This document shows, one piece after another, positions 8,915-15,787 of a stretch of 33,575 nucleotides of DNA. The stretch comes from Desulfobacteraceae bacterium (GTDB lineage: Bacteria; Desulfobacterota; Desulfobacteria; Desulfobacterales; Desulfolunaceae). The DNA lies in NCBI GenBank assembly GCA_013619155.1, contig JABXKT010000035.1, positions 1 to 33,575 on the forward strand, in the 5' to 3' direction. Every line of letters begins with the position of its first letter. Positions within the stretch are counted from its first letter, which is position 1. The notes under the pieces were generated by a model. That model was not told the DNA's origin and made no database searches. It worked only from the letters and a program-made list of their open reading frames with translations. A program made the position numbers and the translations under genes.

Positions 8915-9517
8915 ATGGCCAAGAGCGATAGCCGATTTTCTGGTATTGCCGAAAAATACAGGGATAAGCCCCTGGAAGGCATGGAAGAAAAGGAAATTCT
9001 TGAAGATATCTGCCATCTCTTGGATGTGGTGGAGGCGCGCGATAAAGAGATCGGGTGGGCCAAGAGGCGGATCAAGGAGCTGGAGCGGGGCCGGAAAGGG
9101 GAGAGCAAGGTGGGGCGTACCCATACGGCCATGTGGGCCATTCGGGGTTTTACCGTCGAGAACCGTCTCTACGTAAAAATGGCCGGTGAGTTTGATTATA
9201 AGAGTGCCAAGCAATTTTCAAATCATCTTGTCACCGTGTTGGACTCCCTGCGCAGCGGGTGCTCTGTCATCGTCGATGCCCAGTCAATTCAGGATAGTGG
9301 GGATCAGAAAAATGCATTTTATATTCGAAAGGTGGCCTGTACCTTTGTCCAGATGAATGTGGCCCATCTTATCCGTATTGCCCATGGTTTACCCAAAAAG
9401 GTCAAATCGATGGTGGATGGTATTTTTGATGATCTGGGACTGACGATTATCGATGTGTCTGATTTAAATGAGGCCTCGCTTCTATTGAAGAAAAAGAAGC
9501 ATCATTTACGGGCATGA
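8915..9517 (+). CDS. Coiled-coil plus STAS-like domain protein
   Basis: 200 residues. Residues 1-65 are charged and helical (coiled-coil-like, rich in K, E and R). Residues about 75-190 look like a STAS/SpoIIAA-type alpha/beta domain: NRLYVKMAGEFDYKSAKQFSNHL (strand then helix) and SVIVDAQSIQD, the position where anti-sigma-factor antagonists carry their phosphorylatable Ser or Thr. Such proteins usually act as phospho-switched partners in signalling. Here no kinase or anti-sigma gene is adjacent; the nearest neighbour is the divergent GGDEF gene. GGAGGGGG precedes the ATG. The family assignment rests on pattern, not search. Confidence 0.6.
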   Translation: MAKSDSRFSGIAEKYRDKPLEGMEEKEILEDICHLLDVVEARDKEIGWAKRRIKELERGRKGESKVGRTHTAMWAIRGFTVENRLYVKMAGEFDYKSAKQFSNHLVTVLDSLRSGCSVIVDAQSIQDSGDQKNAFYIRKVACTFVQMNVAHLIRIAHGLPKKVKSMVDGIFDDLGLTIIDVSDLNEASLLLKKKKHHLRA

Positions 9518-9724
9518 TTGATGGGTGATTGGCTTAAGAGGGGAATCTCTTTTCAGGCGCTTGTGTGGAGATCCATCGACGTAGATAATTTCGACAAATC
9601 ATTTTCTTTACTCTTTTCAAGAGGTAAGAGGATTCCTTCCTGTGGGCGGCTTCCTTGAAATACCTCCTTAATTATTAATATGGGAGGGGGATTTTGTCAT
9701 GCCCTGGATCCCTATTTGTTTTTC

Positions 9725-9752
9725 TTGTAATTCGAAGCATAAGATATTACAA
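9725..9752. promoter_or_regulatory. Inverted repeat TTGTAAT-N14-ATTACAA
   Basis: Perfect 7-bp half-sites TTGTAAT (9725-9731) and ATTACAA (9746-9752) lie 21 bp apart, about two helical turns. They sit in the 347-bp gene-free stretch 9518-9864, about 170 bp upstream of the flavoprotein gene. The geometry fits an operator for a dimeric regulator, identity unknown. Otherwise that gap shows only a weak AAGAG/CTCTT stem near 9537-9553 and the palindrome at 9813-9826. Confidence 0.4.
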
Positions 9753-9812
9753 ACGTAAGGTGTATAAGCCGATGGAACTTTTGGTTTCCTCATGAAACTG
9801 GCTGCTTTATCG

Positions 9813-9826
9813 GTATATGGATATAC
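9813..9826. promoter_or_regulatory. Palindrome GTATATGGATATAC
   Basis: GTATAT (9813-9818) and ATATAC (9821-9826) are perfect arms around GG. The right arm merges into TATACAAT, a fair -10 element, so the palindrome could be an operator at the promoter of the downstream flavoprotein gene. No clear -35 is visible. Confidence 0.35.
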
Positions 9827-9921
9827 AATGAGTGAGTGGGGTGTGACGCCAATGGACCCAACCTGTGTCCTTTGACGCCGGCCCAGTGGCGAAAAGCACA
9901 AGCAAAAAGGTAGGCAATAAG

Positions 9922-11628
9922 ATGTCAAGACGAGTTGTTGTCATCGGCGGCGTAGCCTTGGGAACCAAGGCTGCCTGCAGAGTGAAGCGCATCGATCCCA
10001 CAACCCATGTGACCCTCATCGACAAAGATGATTATATCTCTTACGGAGGGTGTGGCATTCCCTACTATGTATCCGGCGATGTCGCAGATCATACGGCTCT
10101 TCAGAGCACCGCCTATCATATGGTTCGGAACGCAGAGTTTTTTAAAACCATCAAAGGGTTTGAAGAGCTGGTGACCGGAACCCTGGTCACCCGTATCGAC
10201 CGTGAGGCCAAGGTCGTTTGGGCCACGGGAAAGGATGGGGCCGAGAAGAGCTACCCCTACGATAAGTTGGTGATCGGTGCCGGCAGTCGGACTCGGGATC
10301 TTAAGATTCCCGGTCAGGAGCTCAAAGGTATCCACGCCGTGGGGAACTTAGAAGACGCCATGGCGATCAAAGAGCAGATCGTGGCTGGGAAAGTGCAAAA
10401 GGCCGTCATCGTTGGGGCTGGGTTTATCGGTCTTGAGATGGCAGAGGCCATGGCCGATATGTGGGGCATCGAAACCTCGGTGGTTGAGATCGGGGATCAG
10501 ATCATGCCTGGCTTCGTGGGTAAGCAGATGGCCCATATGGCCCAATGCTCCATGGAGGCCAATGATGTCAACTTCTACCTGGGAGAGGGCGTCACCGCCT
10601 TTGAAGGGTCAGACGGGGCCATCCAGCGTGTGATTACAAATAAGCGCACCCTGGAAGCCGATATTGTCATCATGGCCGTGGGGATTCAGCCGAATGGCGA
10701 GTTGGCCCGGGATGCTGGCCTCGAGGTAGGGCCCACCGGAGGTATTGTGGTCAATGAGAAGCTCGAGACTTCCGACCCTGATATCTATTCTGGGGGGGAT
10801 TGCATCGAACTGCACCACGCCATCAGCGGGAAGGTGGGGATCTGGCCCTTGGGCTCCCTTGCCAACCGCCAGGGGCGGGTTATCGGTACCAATATGGCTG
10901 GGGGCTCTGCCACCACCGAGGCACCGGTGGGTAGCTTTGTCGTCAAACTCTTCGAAAAATCCCTGGCGGGTGCCGGGTTGACCCTCAAGGCGGCCGAAGC
11001 AGCCGGTTTTGACGCGGTGAGCGTCTCCATGTGCCAGCTGGATCGTGCCCACTTCTACCCGGAAAAGGAGCTGATGTTCCTGGAATTGGTGGTGGAGAAG
11101 GGGACCCGTCGTGTCCTGGGTATTCAGGGCTTTGCCGGCAGTGGCGATGCCATGGTCGGGCGTATCAACGCCGTGGCCGCTACCTTGAAGTATAAAGCCT
11201 CTATTTTGGATATCAGCAACTTGGAGTTGGCCTACTCTCCACCTTTCAGCTCCGCCATGGATATCGTCAACTCCCTGGCCAACGTTGCGGACAACGTCCT
11301 GGATGGGCTCCTCGCATCCATCACCCTGGATACCTTCGAGGGCTTGTGGGAAGAGGGAGACTGCGTCTTCATCGATTGTCGGGAACGCCCCGACTCCACT
11401 CCCTTTTGTGAGAAGTTTCCCGGTAAGTGGCACAGTATCCCCCAGGGGGAGATCAAGAAGCGTCTGGACGAAGTGCCCAAAGATACCTTGGTGGTTCTCG
11501 TCTGTAATACCGGTGTGCGCTCCTTTGAAGCTCAGGTCAACCTACGAGAAATGGGTATCACCAATGTCGTGAGCGTCCAGGGCGGCATGGCCACCTTGAA
11601 AACCTGGGGATCCAAAGTGACCCAGTAG
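9922..11628 (+). CDS. FAD-dependent CoA-disulfide/persulfide reductase-like protein with C-terminal rhodanese domain
   Basis: 568 residues from ATG 9922; an upstream in-frame ATG at 9865 adds 19 non-homologous-looking residues. The FAD-binding N-terminus is VVVIGGVALGTKAA. The active site YGGCGIPYY has Cys44, as in the CoA-disulfide reductase/NADH oxidase subgroup that uses a single redox cysteine. The NAD(P)H site is IVGAGFIGLEMAEA, and DIYSGGDC closes the FAD domain. A dimerisation domain follows. Residues about 470-565 form a rhodanese domain with loop CNTGVRS (Cys528). Related fusions reduce CoA disulfide, polysulfide or persulfide with NADH, so cytosolic sulfane-sulfur handling or redox defence is likely. 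A weak AGG Shine-Dalgarno lies 7 nt before 9922. The gene is monocistronic, with a terminator at 11658. Confidence 0.88.
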   Translation: MSRRVVVIGGVALGTKAACRVKRIDPTTHVTLIDKDDYISYGGCGIPYYVSGDVADHTALQSTAYHMVRNAEFFKTIKGFEELVTGTLVTRIDREAKVVWATGKDGAEKSYPYDKLVIGAGSRTRDLKIPGQELKGIHAVGNLEDAMAIKEQIVAGKVQKAVIVGAGFIGLEMAEAMADMWGIETSVVEIGDQIMPGFVGKQMAHMAQCSMEANDVNFYLGEGVTAFEGSDGAIQRVITNKRTLEADIVIMAVGIQPNGELARDAGLEVGPTGGIVVNEKLETSDPDIYSGGDCIELHHAISGKVGIWPLGSLANRQGRVIGTNMAGGSATTEAPVGSFVVKLFEKSLAGAGLTLKAAEAAGFDAVSVSMCQLDRAHFYPEKELMFLELVVEKGTRRVLGIQGFAGSGDAMVGRINAVAATLKYKASILDISNLELAYSPPFSSAMDIVNSLANVADNVLDGLLASITLDTFEGLWEEGDCVFIDCRERPDSTPFCEKFPGKWHSIPQGEIKKRLDEVPKDTLVVLVCNTGVRSFEAQVNLREMGITNVVSVQGGMATLKTWGSKVTQ

Positions 11629-11657
11629 CCGCATATTTTTTATCTATTGTTCATACT

Positions 11658-11698
11658 AAAAGGCCCGCATCGATAATATCGATGCGGGCCTTTTTTTT
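11658..11698 (+). terminator. Intrinsic terminator after the flavoprotein gene
   Basis: A perfect stem, GGCCCGCATCGAT (11662-11674) with ATCGATGCGGGCC (11678-11690), encloses an AAT loop and is followed by eight Ts. Upstream As make it potentially bidirectional. Confidence 0.95.
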
Positions 11699-11823
11699 GG
11701 GGGCGCATGGCTCTTGGCCCAAGAGTCTACAGGGACGGTCAGGGTAGAACCGCAAGAGTCGGAATCATGCCTCTCTTGGCTTGTCCCATTCGGGGTGGCG
11801 CCTCCTGTACGGTATGTGATTAA

Positions 11824-12699
11824 ATGGACGGTATGAAAAATCAATATCGATTTGGAATGATGGCTGCATTGCAGGTAGTCGGGCTCTGGCTGGCGATTAG
11901 TGGGAGTGTGGGATACCTGCTGGGATGTCTTCCCAAGGTTTGGGGGCGGTATCCCGGTACCGGACCGGTGGTTCTGGCCCTGCACCTCTTTTTTCTGACC
12001 CTCATCACCGACAAGGCGGGGCGTGCCGTTTCCACACCCACGGTATCGGTGTTTGAGCGGTGGGCGTGCCTGGCCCTGGGGGTGGCCCTTGTGGGGGGCA
12101 GTTTTCTTCTGGTGCGTCAAGGCCTCCCCGGGCGCATGATCTGGGAGATCCTCACCACCTGCGGTCAAATTCTCATCGTGGGGGTGGCGGCGACGTATCT
12201 ACCACGATTCCTTATTCATCCCAACGAGCTCGTCCCCCTCATCGGGGTCATGGTGTGTGCCGATGCGTTTAGTTTTCTGGCGGGACCCACCCATTTTATC
12301 GCCACAGATGTGGCGGACTACTACCTCTCCGGAGGTGATGGGATCTACCCCGTATCGGCAATTTTGCTGATGAAGTTTGCCACCCCCGGCAGCACCGATC
12401 TTCTCCCCTTTTTTGGGGTGGCCGACTGGTTTATGGTGGTCTTTCTCTCCGCGGGAGCCCGGAGATTTGGTTTGAACGACCGGGTAATGGGGATTCCCCT
12501 GGCGGTTTTAGGGCTCTTTCTGGCCGTCTCTGCGGCTCAGATTTTGGGTCTTTTTCTCCCGGCGCTTCCCGTACTGGCCCTCTTCTTCCTCATCGGCATG
12601 GGGTGTCGTTATGGCGCGGCCCTGCGACCTGGGAAGCGAGAGATTCTCCTCACCCTCGTCTCTCCCCTCGTGGCCGGCATCCTTCTCATCCTTCGATAA
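11824..12699 (+). CDS. Polytopic membrane protein, candidate presenilin/SPP-like aspartyl protease
   Basis: 291 residues with about nine hydrophobic segments; no soluble domain. Three features recall the GxGD intramembrane aspartyl protease (A22) family, in order. These are an aspartate in a membrane segment (CADAFSF, Asp147; family YD), a second one in FGVADWF (Asp201; family GxGD), and PALP (246-249), the presenilin-type PAL motif. The spacings of 54 and 45 residues resemble archaeal homologs. The deviations, Ala in place of Tyr before the first Asp and GVAD instead of GxGD, leave activity uncertain. ATG 11824 and ATG 11833 both lack a clear Shine-Dalgarno. It stands alone between two terminator-like hairpins. 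Known function: none; the protease idea is inference. Confidence 0.75.
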   Translation: MDGMKNQYRFGMMAALQVVGLWLAISGSVGYLLGCLPKVWGRYPGTGPVVLALHLFFLTLITDKAGRAVSTPTVSVFERWACLALGVALVGGSFLLVRQGLPGRMIWEILTTCGQILIVGVAATYLPRFLIHPNELVPLIGVMVCADAFSFLAGPTHFIATDVADYYLSGGDGIYPVSAILLMKFATPGSTDLLPFFGVADWFMVVFLSAGARRFGLNDRVMGIPLAVLGLFLAVSAAQILGLFLPALPVLALFFLIGMGCRYGAALRPGKREILLTLVSPLVAGILLILR

Positions 12700-12742
12700 T
12701 GGCTCTTTAATAGCGCTCATGATCCGAGGGTTTCGAAAGCAA

Positions 12743-12780
12743 GCCTCCGGCTGCCAGGGGATGATCCCCTGGACCCCAGG
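12743..12780 (+). repeat. REP-like palindromic element, copy 1
   Basis: It begins GCCTCCGGCTGCCAGGGG and continues with CCCCTGGACCCCAG. The inner CCAGGGG/CCCCTGG arms form a hairpin. It matches copy 2 at 12952-12990 in the same order, with a variable loop. Such elements are dispersed intergenic repeats in many GC-rich proteobacteria. Confidence 0.7.
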
Positions 12781-12782
12781 AT

Positions 12783-12823
12783 GCGAATGATCTCACCCCG
12801 CTCCTCGGGGTGAGATCATTCGC
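12783..12823 (+). terminator. 18-bp perfect stem-loop, probable terminator
   Basis: GCGAATGATCTCACCCCG (12783-12800) is exactly complementary to 12806-12823 around a CTCCT loop. TTTTT follows only after GAAGA, so it is a non-classical terminator or transcript-end hairpin for the membrane protein gene that stops at 12699. Confidence 0.55.
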
Positions 12824-12890
12824 GAAGATTTTTATAAATTTAACCACGAACTGTTTGTCGAACGTTGCTTTATAAAATCAGGGCAAACGT

Positions 12891-12909
12891 TTAGCCCCGG
12901 CAGGGCTAA
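12891..12909 (+). repeat. Short stem-loop TTAGCCC-CGGCA-GGGCTAA
   Basis: A perfect 7-bp stem with a CGGCA loop. The CCGGCAGGG core recurs at 13073-13080. Part of the repeat-rich, gene-free stretch 12700-13187, which otherwise holds only the repeats and terminator listed; a 60-codon frame at 12926-13108 is repeat DNA. Confidence 0.5.
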
Positions 12910-12951
12910 CCGAGGCAATGCGGAGATGGTTAAAGTGGGTTTAAAAACTGA

Positions 12952-12990
12952 GCCTCCGGCGGCCAGGGGGACAGGGCCCCTGGACCCCAG
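12952..12990 (+). repeat. REP-like palindromic element, copy 2
   Basis: GCCTCCGGCGGCCAGGGGG, a short loop, then GGCCCCTGGACCCCAG: a second, slightly longer version of the element at 12743. An inverted half-element GCCGCCGGAGGC occurs at 13080-13091, so copy 2 and the half-element form a larger inverted pair flanking about 90 bp. Confidence 0.7.
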
Positions 12991-13079
12991 GTTTGTGACT
13001 CTGACGGGCCAAAGGCCTGTAAAAGTCTGTTTGGCAAGCCCCGTTCATAAAAATTGGCAAAAGGTTGGCTCCCGGCAGG

Positions 13080-13091
13080 GCCGCCGGAGGC
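13080..13091 (-). repeat. Inverted half of the REP-like element
   Basis: GCCGCCGGAGGC is the reverse complement of the first 12 bp of copy 2 (12952-12963), so the two bracket 12952-13091 as an inverted repeat. Confidence 0.5.
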
Positions 13092-13131
13092 CAAAACTTA
13101 CCCGTTAGGCGGTGATCTGATTTTTAAGCAT

Positions 13132-13163
13132 AAAAAAAGGCGACCCGTGTGGGTCGCCTTTTT
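13132..13163 (-). terminator. Bidirectional terminator at the end of the Mrp operon
   Basis: AAAGGCGACCC and GGGTCGCCTTT flank a GTGT loop. On the - strand it is followed by a run of seven Ts (complement of 13132-13138), 25 bp after the stop of the cNMP-domain gene. On the + strand it ends in TTTTTG. Confidence 0.92.
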
Positions 13164-13187
13164 GATTTTACCGGGTCTCTTTTTTTT

Positions 13188-13664
13188 CTACTGGAGTTCG
13201 TGGATCTCCGGATGGGTGGAGAGGGCCCTCAGGAACTGCTCGGTGCGTCGGATCAGTCTCTGGGCAATGATCCGGTTTAGCCGGGAGTGGACGATGTATC
13301 CCAGGGTGTGGTTTGCCTCCATGAGGGTGGTGAGTTTTTTTGTGTCGATGGCGATGATTTCACTGGCCTCGGTGCAGACGGCGCTGGAGCTGAAGGTGTA
13401 TTCGTCGGTGATGGAGGAGTAGCCGAAACACTCTCCCGGAGTGAGGTTTGCCACGGTGACGGTGGTGGTCTCTGAGATATCCTGTTCGATGAGCACGGCG
13501 CCGCTCTGGACCATATAGAAGAGACCGGCCGGTTCTCCCTCTTTGAACACCTGCTCTCCCTCCTCGATGGCCTTGGGGGTGGTAACGGTGATTACCAGAT
13601 CCAGTAGGTGGTCGGGAAGGTCTTTGAAGATGACGGCTTGTTTGAGATCGTCTCGTGAGATCAT
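13188..13664 (-). CDS. Stand-alone cyclic-nucleotide-binding-like domain protein
   Basis: 158 residues: a cNMP-binding (CRP-type) beta-roll at about 12-120 and a C-terminal helical extension, with no helix-turn-helix, so it is not a classical transcription factor. The fold is seen in EEGEQVFKEGEPAGLFYMVQSGAVLI and PGECFGYSSI. In the phosphate-binding cassette the usual glutamate (FGE) is Tyr82 and the arginine that contacts the cyclic phosphate is Ser92. Binding of cAMP or cGMP is therefore doubtful. AAGGA lies 9 nt upstream of ATG 13664. It is the last gene of the Mrp operon, 58 bp after the D3 subunit, so it may regulate or sense for the antiporter (inference). Confidence 0.85.
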   Translation of the reverse strand: MISRDDLKQAVIFKDLPDHLLDLVITVTTPKAIEEGEQVFKEGEPAGLFYMVQSGAVLIEQDISETTTVTVANLTPGECFGYSSITDEYTFSSSAVCTEASEIIAIDTKKLTTLMEANHTLGYIVHSRLNRIIAQRLIRRTEQFLRALSTHPEIHELQ

Positions 13665-13722
13665 GAAATCATTCCTTATGGGTGCGGGCGGCTGGGAGGA
13701 GCCGCCCGATGGTTGGTCTCGG

Positions 13723-15510
13723 CTATCCTCTGACGGCGTAGAGGAGGAAGATGGAGAGTACGGCGATAAAGGCCCCCACCCCCGATGGGATGGTCCCTGT
13801 TTGAAAGGCCTGTCTCACCCGTTCGGTGAGATCGGTCTGATAGGTCTTACTCTTGTCAGAGAGCTGGGCGAAGGGTGCCATTACCATGGCGGCAATGGAC
13901 TCTGGGGCTTTTTGAGCGAAACGGTTGATGCTCCCCGTGGCCCCTTTGATCAGCAGCGTATCACAGGCGGTATTGATGCCGTTTAAGACGATGTCGGCCG
14001 TGGCGTAGATGGCCTGTCCCAGTCGGTTGTAAAACCAGTCGGTGTCCAGGAAGGTGGCCCGGGTGAGTCTGGGCAGGAGCCCTTTGGCCAGGAGTACCAG
14101 AAATGCCAGGGTACCGAAGAACTGGAGCTGGAGTTGGTTGACCACGTGGGGGATGGTGTACGGTGCGTAATCACCGGCAAAGGGGAGCATATTGTAGAGC
14201 ACCTCGTGATTGGTCCCCACAAAAATACAGCCCAGAGCGGTAAATCCCATGGCGATACGCATGTTCCAGGGGGCCTCGGTGGGTTTTAGCCCTGAATCTT
14301 TGTGGAAGAAGGCGAGGAAGGGGACCCGCATGCCCACATAGGCAAAGACCCCCACGGCGGCAAATTGCAGGGCAAACCAGGCCAGGGTGAGGTGTTCATG
14401 GGCGGCGGCGGAGATGATCATGGACTTACTCACAAAGCCACAGAATAGGGGGGTGGACATGGAGAGCCCCCCCACAATACAGCAGGTGGCTGTCCAGGGC
14501 ATGGAGCGGAAGAGTCCGCCCATATCGCTTAGATTCTCTTTGCCGGTCTGCTGAATCACGGCCCCTGCGCTCATGAAGAGCAGGGATTTATAGAGAATAT
14601 GGCAGACGGCATGGGCCGCCACCCCGTTTAAGGCGAGATCGGTACCGATGCCGATCCCCACGATCATGAAGCCCACCTGGTTGATGAGACTGTAGGCCAA
14701 GACGCGTCTGATATTATTTTCAACGACGGCATAGCACAAGGGGATGAGGGCCATGGCCAGACCCAAGGGGATGAGAATATCGGCCCCTGCAAAGGTACGG
14801 GCCATGAGGTAAACGGCACTTTTGGTGGTAAAGGAGCTTAAGAATACCGCCCCGGTTACCGTGGCCTCTGGGTAGGCGTCTTTGAGCCAGGCGTGCATGG
14901 GATAGATGGCGGCGTTGACGGCCACGCCCACAAAGATAAACCAGGAGGCGGGGGAGGCCAGCTCGATGGCCGAAAAGGCGATGGTGCCGGTCTCATGGAT
15001 CTGAAGGATAATCCCCGCCATGAGGGAGAGTCCCCCCAGGATATGGATCATGATGTAGCGAAAGGCCGCCTTCTGGGATTTTTTGGTCCGCCTCGAGAGG
15101 ATGAGGAAGGTGGATGCCACCGCCATGAACTCCCAGAAGACATAGAGGGAGAAGAAGTCTCCGGCAAAGGTGACCCCTACGGCACTGCCCGCGTAGATCA
15201 TGGCCGAGGTATGGGCCATGGCGTCCTTCTCATGCATGGCGTAGATGCTGCCGGCAAAGGCGGCGACGCAGAAGATCATGCCGAAGATGCGGGAGAGGGC
15301 GTCCACCCGTCCGAAGATCAGCTGGTAGTCCAGAAAGGGGACCGTCCAGTGGGTGCCATCGGGTACCGCCAGGACGGTGATAAGGGCCAAAAGGGGCAGG
15401 GCCATCATCCATAGTGATCGCAGGCGCCCTTTCAAGATGGGTAATATGAGGGCTCCCCCCACCATAATAAGGGCCGGGGGGATATCGATAAAGGGTAGTT
15501 GAAGTGTCAT
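13723..15510 (-). CDS. Mrp-type antiporter subunit D-like (third copy, D3)
   Basis: 595 residues, longer than D1 and D2 by a C-terminal extension with an amphipathic region and a last membrane helix. It belongs to the NuoL/M/N-MrpA/D antiporter-like family in the inner membrane. The TM5 glutamate is present (FWEFM, Glu127), and so is a later lysine (FTTKSAVYLM, Lys230). However, the TM7 lysine, K in the K-x5-P-x-H-x-W-L motif of D1 and D2, is Asn199 here (VNAAIYPMHAWL). Proton translocation through this subunit may thus be changed or lost. It follows the 76-residue membrane protein and precedes the cNMP-domain gene. Confidence 0.9.
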   Translation of the reverse strand: MTLQLPFIDIPPALIMVGGALILPILKGRLRSLWMMALPLLALITVLAVPDGTHWTVPFLDYQLIFGRVDALSRIFGMIFCVAAFAGSIYAMHEKDAMAHTSAMIYAGSAVGVTFAGDFFSLYVFWEFMAVASTFLILSRRTKKSQKAAFRYIMIHILGGLSLMAGIILQIHETGTIAFSAIELASPASWFIFVGVAVNAAIYPMHAWLKDAYPEATVTGAVFLSSFTTKSAVYLMARTFAGADILIPLGLAMALIPLCYAVVENNIRRVLAYSLINQVGFMIVGIGIGTDLALNGVAAHAVCHILYKSLLFMSAGAVIQQTGKENLSDMGGLFRSMPWTATCCIVGGLSMSTPLFCGFVSKSMIISAAAHEHLTLAWFALQFAAVGVFAYVGMRVPFLAFFHKDSGLKPTEAPWNMRIAMGFTALGCIFVGTNHEVLYNMLPFAGDYAPYTIPHVVNQLQLQFFGTLAFLVLLAKGLLPRLTRATFLDTDWFYNRLGQAIYATADIVLNGINTACDTLLIKGATGSINRFAQKAPESIAAMVMAPFAQLSDKSKTYQTDLTERVRQAFQTGTIPSGVGAFIAVLSIFLLYAVRG

Positions 15511-15541
15511 GGGGTCAAACGTCTCCTGTAATAATGACCTG

Positions 15542-15772
15542 TTAGTTTCCGCTTTTCACCAGGAATGAAAGGCCCAGGGAGAGAACGGGAAGGGCTATCC
15601 CCGACAGAGCCCCGAAGATGGGGTTGAACTGGGGCCATCCGTCCACGGTAAACGAGGCGTGGGGGTGGATGAGAAGGTCTGCCCCCAGGAGGATGGCCAG
15701 AAAAAGCCCGAAGAGTATGATGATGGCTTTTAGGGTCTTCGGCTGATCAAAGAGTGCGTTTCTTGTCGTCAT
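15542..15772 (-). CDS. Small two-helix membrane protein in the Mrp operon
   Basis: 76 residues with two hydrophobic stretches (about 15-33 and 53-72) joined by a polar, His/Pro-containing loop. I do not recognise a named family. It lies 15 bp downstream of D2 and 31 bp upstream of D3, clearly within the operon. It is a plausible accessory or assembly subunit linking the two large subunits. The start at ATG 15772 has AAAAGGTGAC upstream. Confidence 0.75.
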   Translation of the reverse strand: MTTRNALFDQPKTLKAIIILFGLFLAILLGADLLIHPHASFTVDGWPQFNPIFGALSGIALPVLSLGLSFLVKSGN

Positions 15773-15787
15773 ATTGTCACCTTTTCC

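Noticed and set aside
10609..11433. Long - strand open frame opposite the flavoprotein gene.
   Set aside because: Shadow frame: the + strand product has complete FAD, NAD and rhodanese motifs, while this translation is low in recognisable patterns.
4029..12858. The 14-mer CACGAACTGTTTGT occurs at 4029-4042 and 12845-12858.
   Set aside because: A shared 14-mer is expected about once or twice by chance in a window of this size, and the flanks do not match.
12743..13091. CRISPR array.
   Set aside because: Only two and a half copies, palindromic throughout, without equal-length unique spacers or cas genes.
12926..13108. 60-codon frame on the + strand.
   Set aside because: It lies entirely in REP-like repeats and hairpins, with Pro/Gly/Arg-rich low-complexity translation and no ribosome binding site.
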